This document shows, in pieces, positions 46,248 through 60,100 of a stretch of DNA of 64,000 nt. Origin of the DNA: Eutypa lata (lineage: Eukaryota > Ascomycota > Sordariomycetes > Xylariales > Diatrypaceae); NCBI GenBank assembly GCA_022661535.1, contig JAKULF010000010.1, positions 2,418,001-2,482,000 on the forward strand, given 5' to 3'. How positions within the stretch are numbered: the stretch's first letter is position 1; every line of letters begins with the position of its first letter. A program made the translations under genes and the position numbers. The notes below the pieces were generated by a model. That model saw only the letters and a list, made by a program, of their open reading frames with translations. It was not told the origin of the DNA and searched no databases.

Positions 46248-48020
46248 ATGGGAAGGCTTGGACCTTTAACTTCGCAAGCTCTCGTGAGTGAAATAAGAAA
46301 AACCATAATCTCTCACGGGTATTAACCACTTGATAGGGCCGATCTCCGTATGATGATGTGGTCGAGGGCACTGGCGAGGCAGATCCTCATGAGCCCGAAA
46401 AGCAATATGATGAGAAGGGCCGCATTATCAACCCCCACACGAAGCAGGCCATCAAGGATACCATCCGCGCTCATAACGAGGTGATGCAAACCATAGGTGT
46501 GGCCGAGCCCGAGCCCCCTAAAATCAACGAAGAAGAGGTAGCATTGGTTCGGGAGCATCAAATGTACGAGACCGATACGGGCAAAACATTGCTAAATATC
46601 GGTCGTTCGCTCGGCATATTAGGCATCTGGGGTGTTCATGGTACGCGCCAGCGTGTTTTAGTAAGACGTCTTGCCTATTCCAACCATCTCCAGTCTGTTA
46701 TACTGACCTTAATGAAGCTGTATAGACAATACAATCATGTACCCTTTCTAGACTTATGGAACTTTGAGCGCCAGAACCAGTCCATTTCTCAGATCTGTTT
46801 CACGGGTCTACCGTCATTCATCTCCATGCAGGCTCTGCGCTGGTGCTCTATGTATACTAGTTCGATCAAGGACAACATGTTGTAAGTTCCAATATTGCGA
46901 GCCAGCATTTTTAGGTCCCTTAGGCTGACTGTCAGCCCATAGATTTCGCGGTGGCCTAGCTTACCTTCGTTTTCATTTCCACTTGTTCCTCACGATGCAA
47001 CGTCTAGGGTTGATACCATCAAGTCGCTGGATTCCCGATATCAACTTCTTCATTCCGTTTTCACAGTCGTCGCCATTTTTAGCGCCACCCCCACTCGACA
47101 ACATAACTGCTTTAGGCATATCAAGTTGGATAGGTCAGGTGGCGACGAACTTAGCCCCGTATGCTGCATTTTACCTATGTGGTCGGCTTTGGAGTATCGT
47201 TCACGTTCATACTTGGCCTCATATCCATCAGTACCTTCCACGGCCGGCACGAGGTGAGCGATACAATCTCCGAGGGTCTCTCCCCGTCCGAAGTAACCAG
47301 ACATGGCAACCCATACCGGAATCCCCGACACTCGGAGCAGCCGATCGGGAGATACGGCACGCACAAAATCCAGATGCAGATATCCCCACGCTGATGGCTC
47401 TAGACGGCCAGCCTCCTAATGAAGGCATCCCCGTAGAAGCCATCAGAAGACAAAGCACATTCTCGAGCCGTGGCGGTGAGGACTATGGCACAGACGAGGA
47501 GGACTCCGAGATGGTCAACCCAACACTCATTAGCTTCGATGTGGACACTAGCGAGTCCACCACCGATCAACATGCGGGCATGTGGTCTGCCGAGTTGCGT
47601 CCAAGTGCTGGCGTGGAGAGCCATTCACAAGCGAGAGAGCCCCCTAAATACATCGTTAACCCCCTGACTAAACTGCCGTCCATTCTTGGAGCAGATATTC
47701 TCACCAATTTCGTCGCCTATCTAGTATCTACACCCACTGATGCTCTTGCGCTCCGCAGTGTGGCGAGGATTTTTGCGCAAAAAAGGGGTCTACCTCATGA
47801 TCAAATGTTTGACCCCAGCCTCCTAAGCAACGTATCACTACGCGGTGTTGTCAATATCTTCGGTTTAGAAGTATTGCGACTACTCATATCTGGTGATGCT
47901 TGGGCTCTCATCACTATCGTGTCACAATGGTTGCACGTGACTGAAGAGGAATGGAAAGATATCCATAAGGAAGAAACTGCCGGGAGAGCACAGGCGGATA
48001 GTACTCCACTAGAGCCTTGA
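46248..48020 (+). CDS. Uncharacterised, probably membrane-associated fungal protein
   Basis: I infer exons 46248-46283, 46337-46660, 46718-46881 and 46943-48020, giving 533 residues starting MGRLGPLTSQALGRSPYDDVVEG. The 57-nt segment 46661-46717 has intron borders (GTAAGA to ATGAAG, with TACTGAC branch) but is open in frame, so retention would add 19 residues. I do not recognise the family. A hydrophilic N-terminus is followed by hydrophobic stretches (LLNIGRSLGILGIWGV, FRGGLAYLRFHFHLFL, ITALGISSWIGQVATNLAPYAA). After them come an acidic, Ser-rich linker (about 300-370) and a conserved-looking C-terminal block (PSILGADILTNFVAYLVSTP, then ALALRSVARIF). A membrane-associated protein with a cytosolic C-terminus is likely; function unknown. 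Confidence 0.7.
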
Positions 48021-48165
48021 GCGAACTATCCTATTAAAACTAGGAAAACGCTGGGCGGCCTCTTCACATACTACTAAACAACGTTGCTCCACGGCATCGA
48101 CTTGCTGAAGTCTCGAACCAGACAAACGTAAAGGCATTCGACAATCTCAATCCCATAAGTAGCCA

Positions 48166-48384
48166 ATGATCCTAGACATTATCGCGCTTACTTTGGGATG
48201 GTTGCTGGTAGTTGTTATCTCCCTAGCCGGACTAGTCGTCCTGGGCGAGGAAGATACGGAGCGGTACGAAACGGCATCGGGTCAGGGGTTATTCCCATCA
48301 TTGGCTCCACCCGTTCCGTTCAATTCACCTTTCCGTGAGGTGCCGAAAAGGAGGTCTATAAGTCGAACAGCCGTTCGGAAGTAA
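48166..48384 (+). CDS. Small single-span membrane peptide, tentative
   Basis: A 72-residue frame 145 nt downstream of the previous stop. It opens with a hydrophobic segment (IIALTLGWLLVVVISLAGLVVL) and ends in a Pro-rich and basic tail (KRRSISRTAVRK). The composition looks protein-like, but no family or splice evidence supports it. It may equally be a chance frame in the 3' region. Confidence 0.25.
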   Translation: MILDIIALTLGWLLVVVISLAGLVVLGEEDTERYETASGQGLFPSLAPPVPFNSPFREVPKRRSISRTAVRK

Positions 48385-51151
48385 GTAAAGCCTCTGGCCT
48401 CTATGCGGGTTCAACCACGGAACTCGATTTATATGGCAAACCTCCTGAAACGAAGCGAATCGTCGCAAAAGAATCCCATTTTCACATGATCCGAGCTTAG
48501 TCTTCTTACAATGATAATACAAAGGAACACCGAGTAAATCACATGACTGTTATCTACAATAACTCGGGAGGCTGTTGTCATCATCTCCTTAACTATCCGA
48601 CTCTGCTCTAGTTCATGCGGAGCAATGAGGGGGAGGGGCTCTCTGGGGGGTCGGGAACATGGCTGCCATGCTTTGCCATGCCTGCGGGGCTGAAATTGAA
48701 ATGTTGGAGAAGTGTGGGATAACTAATCCCAAAGGGAAGTTAAGTCATGATGAGTCCATATGTAATTATGGGCCAGTAACACTAATAGACACCGTCGATT
48801 TTTCATATGAAATATTTTTTTCTCTTGTGGACAGTATCGCGCCTTTCGCGTGTTTAATTATAGCCGAGAGTCGCCTGTGGCTGCACTGTTAATAACGAAT
48901 TGAGCGAGAATGGAGAGAGGATGTAAAGACTAATAAAACAAACAAAAAATCCCCTTAATTGTTACTCCGAAATTCGGATCAGCATCTTTGGAAAGATAGA
49001 AGAAAAAAGCTTTTGGCGGTTGCTACCTCTCGTAAATATTCTGTGTGACGGGTACGTATGTACGTCGTATGAAAGAATAGCCGCTCACCGGGCATAGAAT
49101 TGACCGTTGGAAATGCAGCAGACGCTTTATTCCCGGGCTTTTGCCCCAATCGGGACCTTGCATGTGTCTTTTTCTGAACTTCAGGTACAGGAGCAGTTTC
49201 AGCCTTCATAAAACATATACATGCAAGACATCGACAGAATAAAATATACATCGCGGCATAACCCACTTGGTCGGCAAGAGAACCCTGGTGATGATCCATA
49301 TTACCGTGTATTCATACCCGCATACCTCCTACCGACCTAGGGAGGATGTGGGGAAACAACCGGCGTAGATAATACACAACCCACTTATACCAGTTGCTCT
49401 ATTGGATTCTGATTCGCATTGATGTTACGTGCGATAGATAGCGGTACTGTACTTATATGTATGTATGTTTGATGAACAGTCATGGGATTTCCAGAATCGC
49501 GCTCTCGGCCATTTCTCCGTCCGGCCGAACGTCCGTTCGGCCATTTTCCCCTGCAGGTAGATAGATAGGCCGGTATCAGGCCCGGAGTTATACAACATGT
49601 GGGTGTTACTAAGCTATTGTCACTGTGAATCTTGATTGTAACATTCCCGCACAGAAAATTCAGAGCTCATCTACCAGGGGTGAAACTTTTCTCATGGTCA
49701 TGAAGGTTGCGGTATGGGCACCGAGAGTAGCATGTACATTAGAGAGACAGAGGAGCGTAGCGCCGTCGGAAAGGAGGCAGGGTAACTAAAAAGGAGGGTT
49801 ATGAGGACTTAGTTATGTAAAGTCTTGATAACAAGTAGATCGATCTGGATAGTTCTTCGTTCGTAGCTTGCTCTAGCATGAATTAGAACGGGCGCGATAT
49901 ACCTATGTAGTATAGTGTTTCGACTTCCTCCCCACAATCTCGAGTCAGCGCTATCCCTAGCAATAGCTTAGGTAACTTTAGTAACTGGGAGACCTTCACG
50001 ACGTCAACAGGTCAACCAGGTATTGAAAACCAGCAACTTCTTGGTTTTAGCGCAGACCCGATTGATCACTCCGCATCACCAAGAGCTTCTAAGGAGCGCA
50101 GGTTGCGGAGAGGTCCACCAGTTCGGTTGGACGTGGAGCGACGAATGACTGGGGGGGAGAAAATAATCCGGAAAAGGAGACCGGCCCCGGATTCCTTTTA
50201 GTAACTAAAGAACGAGAAATTGGCTTTTTTGGAACTACTAACTAACTACCAAGTCTAACTACGGCTCATGAAAGATGAGTTGGTGGGTTGGTTGGTACTT
50301 AGGCTACCTTTCCTTCGACCGCTCACACCGTACCCAAAGGTCACGAGGGCAAACAAGGCTACATACGTAACGATTATATGATGACTAGAAGCACGCACAT
50401 GTCAGAAAAGGCTCGGCGATCTCATCAAGGGCATCTTATGGACTGAAAAGCTGGACGCCATCTGCCAAGAATGGGGCACACGAGCGATTTTATGGGGAAG
50501 AATAGTGAAAAATACAATATGAATCCCAAAGGGAATCCCGTCTCGTTTCTGCTGCATATGTACGCATGTACGCAGTCTGGACCCAGAAATGCAAATATGT
50601 ATCGTGACACTAAAAAGGTACCCATTCGTCATTTACTGCTAGTGACATGTAGGTAGACATCCCGGACAGGCATCTGTCAGTTTCGAGAGTAATCACCATG
50701 AAAATATAATAACCAAGACTCCCCCCACCATACCCACCTCCACAATCCTCCCCTCCTTTCCTTGAAGCGGTTTTCGAGCTTCGTAGGTATGCTGGCGTTA
50801 TAGGTAGAAGAACCCTCTCCACTCAAAGTTGTTGTGCCGTGCCGCGTTAGGGATTACCGTACGAAGACGACATATAGACATCATCGTTAGCATCATCGTT
50901 ATCATCGTCGTCATCACCATATGCTTTACCGTTGGCAACGTTGACTGAATGCGCCTACGCGACTCGTTGGGGAATCTTATCACAGCAGCAGTTACCGGAC
51001 CGGACCTCGAACAGCCCTTTCCATGAATCAGCTCTACCGCAAAGGAATCACCTAAACAGCGACTACGGTTTCCTAGAATTGAAGCTTTTCTATTTGTTCA
51101 CCCTATTTCTTGATCATTGGTTTTTACTAGACTTCTCTTCTCACTCACAAG
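48385..51151. other. Intergenic, about 2.8 kb, with an inverted repeat
   Basis: No gene recognised. A perfect 8-bp inverted repeat, GGCCGAAC and GTTCGGCC around GTCC, lies at 49523-49542. CAT/CGT-rich simple sequence lies at about 50878-50922. The right end should hold the promoter of the CTF1-beta-like gene. Confidence 0.5.
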
Positions 51152-54100
51152 ATGGCTTCCGACGAGATAATAGCATCGGCCCACTCGCCCGACCCTGAAC
51201 CGGACGACTCGGCTTCGACGGTGATGGAGGATGCCCCGGATTCGACGACGAAAGGCGCCTCGCAGCAGTCGTCGACCAAGAAGCGACCTGCCTCATCATC
51301 AGAACCCAATGGCACCACCAAGATCACGAAACGAAGAGCAGCTAGAGCTTGCGTAAGTAGGAATCCCGGAATCCCGATATTATGCCATTGGACTTCCCGC
51401 AGCGTGTTGCGCGGCTGTTTTCAAAATCCTCTTTTATCATTATTAATTTCTATCTTATCATGATTTTTCACTCGTCGTGTTGTGGCGGCCGTATCTGCCG
51501 CAGACTTGCTTTGGACTATAGGACCGGCAATGCCGATTGAAATTGCCAGTGCTAACCTTTAACGTGTCTATAGGTGAGCTGCCGAGCTAGGAAGGTCAGA
51601 TGCGACGTTGTTGAAGGCGCACCCTGCGGCAATTGCAGATGGGACAACGTCGAATGTGTCGTGCAGGAGAGCCGTCGCAGAAAGTAAGTTGCTACTATAA
51701 TTTCTTCATATGCACGCAATTGCATTATTTTTTTTCCTTTTCATTGTTTGGCTATCATTGCGTCATCTCCTACTTTATTTCCTTATTGAGCTCCAAATCT
51801 CCAAGATGATTTGTTGTACTCAATTGGAGGCGATCGACCAGACATGCTTACACCCTTGTCTCTTTTTCTGTTTATAGGAAGAATCTTTTCGACGCAACCC
51901 TGTCGAGTAGCACGGGCTCACAACATGCCGAGGCTCATCATCCTCAATTGAAAGCAAAGACTTCAACTCCGATCAACATTACTGCAGCTCCGTTGCGACG
52001 ACAGAGCGAGGTATCTCAATTCTCTTCCACCAGCAATGACGGAAGCAGTCAAGCGTGCATCCCTGAAGGGGGTGGCTTGGAGAGTCACGTTCCGCACATG
52101 ATCTGTAAGTGGCTTTTACGCCTTCAATGTTACCCTGACTTAGCTTGACGCTTGAGCCGCCCCACGGGTTTTCACATGTCAGAAAGTCAACTCATCCAAT
52201 CAATGCATGGATGAATCAATTCCCGGGGAAACACCAAGGAAAATTTACCTTGTGCACGAGACTAACGATGACGCCTCAGATCAACGGTCAGGTGGTGTGC
52301 AACTTGACCCTTTAATGTTGGCTAAGCTGCAAGCTGGCAACAGTGGATCGAGATATCCCAGTATCTGGCCGAGTCCTAGTAATTCGGCTCGCCACGGCTC
52401 AGTCTCTGGAGACGTGAGGACGGCGCAGTTTCTCAACACCCTTGAGGAACCTGATGCGTCGTCGCATTTGCCTGCCTTCATTCGCCCGCTTCCTGCTAAG
52501 ATAGCAGCTGAAGATGTGGCCTACCTTCATACCAAGGGGGCTCTTACGCTGCCTAGCATTCCGCTGCAGAATGCGCTTTTGCGCTGTTACATCGAATATG
52601 TTCACCCGTATATGCCTCTCGTTGACTTGAACGAATTCTTGACTGCCATCAATGCCCGAGATGGCTTGTGCGGGCAGATCAGTTTGTTTCTTTATCATGC
52701 CGTCATGTTTTCTGCCACTGCCTTTGTCGAGAGTAAGCACTTGAAAGATGCAGGCTATCATACTCGAAAAGCTGCACGGAAGGCATTCTTCTACAAAGCT
52801 AGGCTTTTGTATGACTTCGACTACGAGAGCGATCGCTTGGTCCTTGTCCAAGGGCTTCTCCTAATGACATATTGGTATGAAACGCCAGATGACCAAAAAG
52901 ACACATGGCATTGGATGGGGGTCGCCATCTCCTTGGCCCATACTATAGGTCTTCACCGGAACCCGGCCAACACAAGTATGTCTTTGCGAAAGAAGAACTT
53001 GTGGAAGAGGATATGGTGGTGCTGCTTTATGCGCGACCGTTTGGTCGCTTTAGGCATGCGACGACCGACCCGCATAAAGGACGAAGACTTCGACGTACCG
53101 ATGCTAGAAGAAGGCGATTTTGAAATCGAATCCCTTTCCGACGACGTCCAGATTATCGGGGAGGATTGTCGCCTGATGCGTGACGTTGGGATGCAGCAAG
53201 AACTTGCCCTGATGTGCATCGAAAAGGCGAGACTTTGTCTTTGCATCAGCCGCATGTTGAAGGCGCAATATTCGGTTCTCATCCGAGATAAGGCGAAGCC
53301 CGAGAACACAACCAATAGTACGATGATGCTGTTTCCTAATAAGCAGCTTGATAACATGGATAACGTCAAGAACTGCGACATGGAGCTTTCGAATTGGATG
53401 AAGTCTCTTCCCCTTTGCTGCCAATACCGTCCCTTGACGTGCTTGGATATCAGAAATGGTCGATCGACTATCGCGGTCCAGCGCAATCTCTTGCATATGG
53501 TTTACTACACGACGCTCTCTGCGCTCCACCGGCCTCAGTTCCTCCCGTCCTCGCCGATGCACGCCCCGCAGACTTCGGCCCAAGTGCAGGAACTGTCACG
53601 TATGCGAGTTCGTGAGGCGGCAACGCAAATCACGCGTATGGTCTCCGAGATGCACACGTTGCGTCTCGAGAGGTACCTCCCTACTACGGGCGTTACCGTC
53701 GTGTTGCCCGCCATGATCATTCACCTCTTGGAGATGAAGAGCCCGCTTGCCCAAACACGGGAAAACGCCTTGCACGGCTTCAAGCAGTGCATGACGGTCA
53801 TGGAGAAGCTGCGCGACTCTTACTCGGCCGCGGACTACGCCGTTGGTTTCCTAGATGCCGCTCTGCGCAAGGCATCCATTGATTTGCAAATCGTGCAACA
53901 AAACCAGAAGCTCAGTGCCATGAATGGACTCAAGACAGCAGCGGCGGTACCCCCGGTCCCGACTTTCGCGGCGGAAGACAACATGGCGACCCCGCCTCCG
54001 GAGCCCTCTCTGCCGTACGAGACGGGCGCCAACACAATAGGCGCAGGCGGGGGCGCGGGCGGGCCGCAACACGACAGCAGAATGTCGGCCATGGCGGCTA

Positions 54101-54603
54101 GCCTGTTCCCGCCGTCCATGCAGATGACGCAGCAGCAGCAGTTCATGCCACCCGCGGACCTCGTGGGCGCCTTGAATGGCGGGCCCTCGCCCCCTCACAC
54201 GGAGAAGGAGATGATGACGCCGAGTGCGAGCGGGTCCTCGGACGGGCACGCGGCGCCCCTCGATGTCGAGATGGACTTCGATGGCATGGACCACCATGAC
54301 GAGTTCGACTGGAACGCCATCACGGGCACGAACATCGATTTTGATCAGTGGTTGCAGTTCCCACCGGCTGACGGCAGAACCGCCACCACTGCGAACAACA
54401 AAACCGGTGTTGTTGGGAACATTGGCGAGGTGGACAGCAGCAATCTTGCTGATCCGACTGGACTTGAATACAGCGGCACAGGGGCCTCAGGCGACGGGCC
54501 TGGCTTCGGCCTCGTGAATATGGCTGAGGTTGATGGTACGGCTGCACTCATGGGCTTGATGGATACGGACGCGGCGGGAGCGGACGGCATCACCGTCTCG
54601 TAG
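51152..54603 (+). CDS. CTF1-BETA: Zn2Cys6 regulator of cutinase transcription factor 1 beta / FarB type
   Basis: Nuclear activator related to Nectria CTF1-beta and Aspergillus FarB, which control genes for cutinase, lipase and fatty-acid breakdown in response to fatty acids. Exons 51152-51352, 51574-51683, 51878-52104 and 52187-54603 give 984 residues. Zinc ligands are Cys67, 70, 77, 85, 88 and 95, with the first intron falling directly after Cys67. The middle is a fungal-specific TF domain: NALLRCYIEYVHPYMPLVDL, FYKARLLYDFDYESDRLVLV, WHWMGVAISLAHTIGLHRNP and WWCCFMRDRLVALGMRRPTR. The C-terminus is low complexity with an acidic segment (DVEMDFDGMDHHDEFDWNA), a plausible activation domain. The last acceptor (GAAAG|TC) is the only nearby one that keeps the frame. 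Subtype assignment rests on recognition by eye. Confidence 0.85.
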
Positions 54604-57137
54604 GGGGGAGATCCGTCCCATCACATCTTATTTTCACTCTTCGTTTCCAACATACCATTTTTCGTCTATTCTTGTTCATATTCTTCTCGGTTTGTCCATT
54701 CAACGTTTCCGTGGGATCATCATTAGAGCCACCAGCTTCGATGCTTAGATGGCGGCGGCGCGGCGGCGACAGGTTACTGGCGTTTTTGGAAGGGGGGCGG
54801 CCTTAACATTAGACGTCACTTGCATTTATACGGCGCTTTTCTGGAAGGGTGCTCTTGGCGCTTTTGGATCATGAGGACATGTGTATACGGCCGCAAGAAG
54901 CAGTATACGGTTGGGTTGCTTCTTTCTTCGGAGGCTCGAGCCTCTTGACGATGTCTTCTGCAATATCGTCATAGGTGAACATTGGTACATACCCTGAATT
55001 GGATGGCCGGTATTATGTAGGCAGGGCAAGCATGCTGATGATATTGATGGGTTGTGTTGGTTTACACATCCTAACTAGTTAGTGAGAATAGATGAGGTCG
55101 AATGATCTCTTTTTGAGACCCGGAATAGAGATTATGTCAATCAATATTTGTGGAATCGTCTTTATGTGACAGTGCTCATTGCCCCTCATGATAACGTTGT
55201 AATATGAGAAGACGTGAGATTACCTGCTTGGATCAACAACATCTACACATGACGTGCAGCATCGACAATCAACACGTCGAGTCAATGCTTAGTAGGCAGG
55301 TAGGTGGGCAGTCCGTATATGCGGGGTGAAGTCTTTATTCGGCCGAGCCCTTGATCAAGTCGACATGCTCCTCTGTAATAGCCACATCACGAAACATCCC
55401 ATCCATAAATCCACTAAACACGCATGGTAAGTAGTACGAGGGACCTGAGATTAGAAACGTCTTTCCCGAATTATGGAAACAAGGTAGCATTGAAACAGAG
55501 CAAAGTTGGACCAGTGCACAGTGCTCTGATGATGTGCATGCAGCTTGTCAAACCCGAGACAAGGCTACACGTACAGATACAGATATAGCAAGGGTAAGGT
55601 TCATAGGGCAGTCGGATAGATGCTAACTAAAGCTACCGATCCGAGTCTGTCCTTAAAAGCCGACAACGGTTTAATGAGACAGCTTAATGATCGTCGGATA
55701 TGACAACTACCTAAATGCAATTGTTCAACTAGTTAGTTAATTCAAGGCGAACAATAATTCGGGCAATATTTGTACGCGTTGCCAGAGCCACCTTAGATTG
55801 AAGCTTATTAGCGTTTAAGTGGCTGTGGGGCGTAGAGCTGTTAATGCCAGCTACCCAGCCTACCCTTGATTATATCCTTCTCTGATTGGCTGTACCTAAG
55901 CAATTTGATTCGGGCTGCGGATGTTTTTGTCTTGGTCTCTGTTTTTCCTCGTTTTTAGTGCATATCCTCAGTGGATTCTTGACCATGTGTCGTCAATTGG
56001 GAAGGTCTCCATCCCCAGGATTACTGCATATTGGATGCACCGACCAGACCGACTTGTATGAAATGTATGAGTTGTCGTCGCAACTTCCGTCATAATCATC
56101 ATCATGGTCGAATATCCACATTCCCTTCCTTCCTCGTTTTCCCTCTTTTTATACTTTTCAAGATCTTCATCATCATCGCTTCTTCTGCTGGACTAACGCA
56201 GGTTCCTGCCTGCCTGCGCCAGCTAGCCAATGCCCCCCCAAATGATCCGATGACTTAATTAACCGCGTTTCTATCTGGATGCTGAAACACGGCTTTTCTT
56301 TCTATTTCCGTCGTGTCTTTTATGCTACATGCTCTACATATGTAGTATATACATTCAATTTCAGATCATCTCAGATTACGCACTCCTTCACCATTCGTTT
56401 CTGTTCTGATCTCATCCTATTGCATTGACTAGAGTATATTTCTCACATTGTTAAAATTACCTACATAACACAACTAGATAGCCAGAAGTGGACGCTCATT
56501 TACCACATGTTATTGTCTTCTTATTCAGTTTGTCGATACCTATTGATTCATACATACGTCCTAAAAACGATATTCCAACACATTGCCGAACCAACAAACC
56601 AACATACCGATTCTTTCAGAAGAGTGAATAGGAGTTAGGGGCTCTGGGGTTTCAAAAAACCAACTTGCGCATACTGTGGTACACTGGAATATTTGCGACA
56701 CAAGAGTCGCACATTCCCAAACCTATTTGTCTGCTCTTTCCTGCAGCAACCCGCAGCAACCGAGAGATATTTCTTTCTTTACAGCAGAAACCTCCTAGAA
56801 CTACACCGATATCTTTAGAGTTCGGTGTTGCTTGTTTTAGGTTTGGTGTCACCATCTTTCCCCGTTTCTTAGGAACTCGTGGAAGGGGAAGGCGGCAACG
56901 AAACCAGCAATTTCCGCTACCCACGGTTACGAGGAGATGAAAGTCAGCAAACGAAACAAACCGACCTGGCAACCCTCTCCCACGATGGAGCAACCATAAA
57001 TTGTCACCACATCAAAAGATATCAAGCCCTACGCTAACGGGCCACATTCGTCTGAGCTGGCAATGCCTTATATGGAACGCCCATTTGCCTAGGACGTAGC
57101 GGGATACTAACCTCTAGCAATACTCATCATTATCGCC
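54604..57137. other. Intergenic, about 2.5 kb
   Basis: 3' flank of the CTF1-beta-like gene and upstream region of the GAR-domain gene. Short frames at 55886-56258 and 56652-56993 lack recognisable content. Pyrimidine-rich stretches before 57138 fit a promoter. Confidence 0.5.
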
Positions 57138-60100
57138 ATGATGACCGACCAACGAGCGCTCACCCCTTCCGGGCTGCGCAATCCCCTTAGACGACACTTA
57201 CGTTCTTCGTCGCAATCACCATCCCGGCAACGTCTTGGCGACGACCTACTCTCAAGACTTAGCCCGGCTACCGCTGTCGAATCTCTCCGGACACCCACTG
57301 GCGCTCTCAAGCTATGTTTAGACCAAGCTTCAGCTGCGGAAAGATCGTTTGCTACAAGGACAGCTGTTGCTTCGCAGAAGATTCACGAATGGGTTGATGA
57401 GCTCTCTCTTTGGCCATGGCCTGCACAGGGCGGCTCGGCAGGGTTTGAAATACCTCCCGCTAAGAGAAGGAAGCTATTCGACACCGAGACACCGACGGAA
57501 AGCCCTAAAGGCGAACCTGCCGACCTTAATCCACAGCCCAATATACGCTACTTCGGCAGCCTTTCTGCTGATGACGTTATCCTATACGAGAAGCGAACTG
57601 ACCAGATACAGGAAGAGATGGAGGAGCTAGATCTGGAGGAAATCAAGACCCAGGTTTTGCATAATCACATCTTACCGCTATCACGACCAGGGACCCCGTT
57701 CTCTGACGCTGGCCTTTCGGTAGTGTCAACGATGTCATTCACAAAGATGGAGGATTTGACGGCCGTCGTCACAGCACTCATCATGCAGACCTTACCTAAG
57801 TTGTCAAAGTTGTCAAGACTGCTAAACACCTGGAGCATCCGCCTTCTTCTCCTCCCGAAAATTCCTGCCTTAATGACGATGCTTACCGATGCTGAGGTAG
57901 CATTGCGATCTGGGTGGAATGCCCTAAAATCGTCTGATGATGGTTCTAAGGATCCCACCGGAGCTGATGGAGATAGGGGTGACGGGGAACCCACCGTCAC
58001 AAGAAAGGATTTCGAGGTGATGAAGTCCGTTCTCCGTGGAAAGATCCAAAAACCAGGACAGGAGGTAGATTACATGCTCGACGCTTTAGAAGGAATGCAA
58101 GACACATTACCAGACGAATGGCTAGAACGCCTAGAAGCCATAGAAGAAGACTACGCCCAGTGGGAGATCGCTGCCGAACAACAGGTTCAAGAGAACGAAT
58201 GGTTCAGAACTCATGGGACGGCAAAGCCCAGCCATTTGCCATCACAGCCCCAAACACCGGGGCCGAAAATTCAGATCCAGGGGCCAAGTCCTGCCAAAGA
58301 TCCAGATTCTTACGACGACAGCTTCTTGTCTCCACCATCAGCACCAGTTGACCGCTCTTTGGCAAACGAGGATGCTAGTAGTCAAGATGCTGCAGGTCGC
58401 CCCTCTACTGCAGAACAGCTTGAGGAGCCTGCAGAATATGGGGCGGTGAAAATTCTTATTGACGAGCCTAGCAACGACACTGGAAGGTTGGGGTCAGCTG
58501 TAGTTGATCTGACAGAACATGCAGCCCACCAGCGAGATATCGATTCGGGAGCTGTGACTAAGAACCCTAGTCTCGATTACGATAACAACAATAGTGGGCG
58601 ACCAGGAACAGCTGCAGTAACTAACGAGGACCTTTCCGAAAGTGATTCAGACCTTCCACGACTCTCTTCCGGACGATCTAGTACTCGATCCTATGATGGA
58701 ACGAGAGATGCTCGGGCAGATGCCAATACCCAAGGCAAGCCAGCCTTATCAGAACTCGACCGAAATGTCGTTCGCGCTAGTCCTGCCCTATCATCTAAGA
58801 TTAGCTCGAATTCCCTTCGGAGATTAACCACGTACCGGGAATCGGAATCTCCAATACTTGAGTCGGATGAGGAGGCAGAAGATGATGAAGAAGATGAACT
58901 AAACTTACCACCTATTATACAGAGGGCACGCAGGGGCAGCCAGATATCGATGGCTTCAACCGTCCTGCATGGGTCTACAAGCCACTTCTTCGACCAGTCA
59001 GACGATGCCCCCTTTAGAGAAGGCTCAGCTGAGCTAGAATTGCCGCGCTTACCTGATCCTGACGAGCCATTCTCAAGTGATGCGTTGAGTCCGCCTAGTT
59101 CACCCCCTTTGAGGTACAAACCCAGGTCTACCTCCGTCACATTTAAGGATAACCCGGATGTTGCACCAACACCATCGGGGAGTAGTACTCCACCGAGAAG
59201 CCCCTTAGCACCACCGGTTGTGTTTGACCCAGACGTCTCGTACGAATTGGAGAGCCCAAGTCGCATAAGTAACACAAGTGACGACGACCGCCGTCTTCAG
59301 CGACAGATTGGCGCGATTCTCGAATCCATTCCGCTTAAGATTCGACTAAACTCGAAAGCCTCCGCCATCAATTTGAACCCGCCTGACTTTCAGCCACCAC
59401 GACCTAGACCCAGGACATCCGATGCTCGCGATGCTCGCCGCCCCAGTGTATCGAGTCTCTCTTCTAGAGCCGGAACTCCATCCACGTTTTCGCGCAGCGG
59501 GACTCCTTCGTATATGCTAGCACCAGCAAGACACACCGGCCCAAGGTCGAAGAGTAGCCAGGAAATCAAAGTTTACCACTTGATGAGGGCTGGTAGCGAC
59601 GCTCCCATCAAGCTCTTTATTCGAACGGTTGGGGAGCGTAACGAAAGAGTCATGGTCCGTGTAGGTGGCGGATGGTCTGATCTAGGCGAGTATCTCAGAG
59701 AATATGCCTTGCATCATGGTCGAAGATCCAGGGGTGAAGGCAAGGTCGAGGTTACAGATCTGCCAAGCACCACGTCTGGACATGTAGGGTCAAGCCCATC
59801 CAGCCGTCCTGCATCTGCTATGGACACCCCGATGACACCGCTTCGAGTCCGGAAGACTAGAAAGAGTCTGGGCGAAGATTCGTTGCCGAGGGTGCCGAGA
59901 ACCCCGCTATCTTATTCTAACAAACAAGGGGTTGAGACTCCGAATTCAGAGTCCTCTATGCAATCTCGTGATTCGTCCAAGGCTGATTGGGATGAGGAAT
60001 CCAGCTCGCTTGGGTTAGCTGGACCGAAACCTAAGAAGGTGGAGATCAGCGACGAGAGTCGAGCATGGGTGGAGAGCGTAAAGGAGAAGGTTCGAATGGC

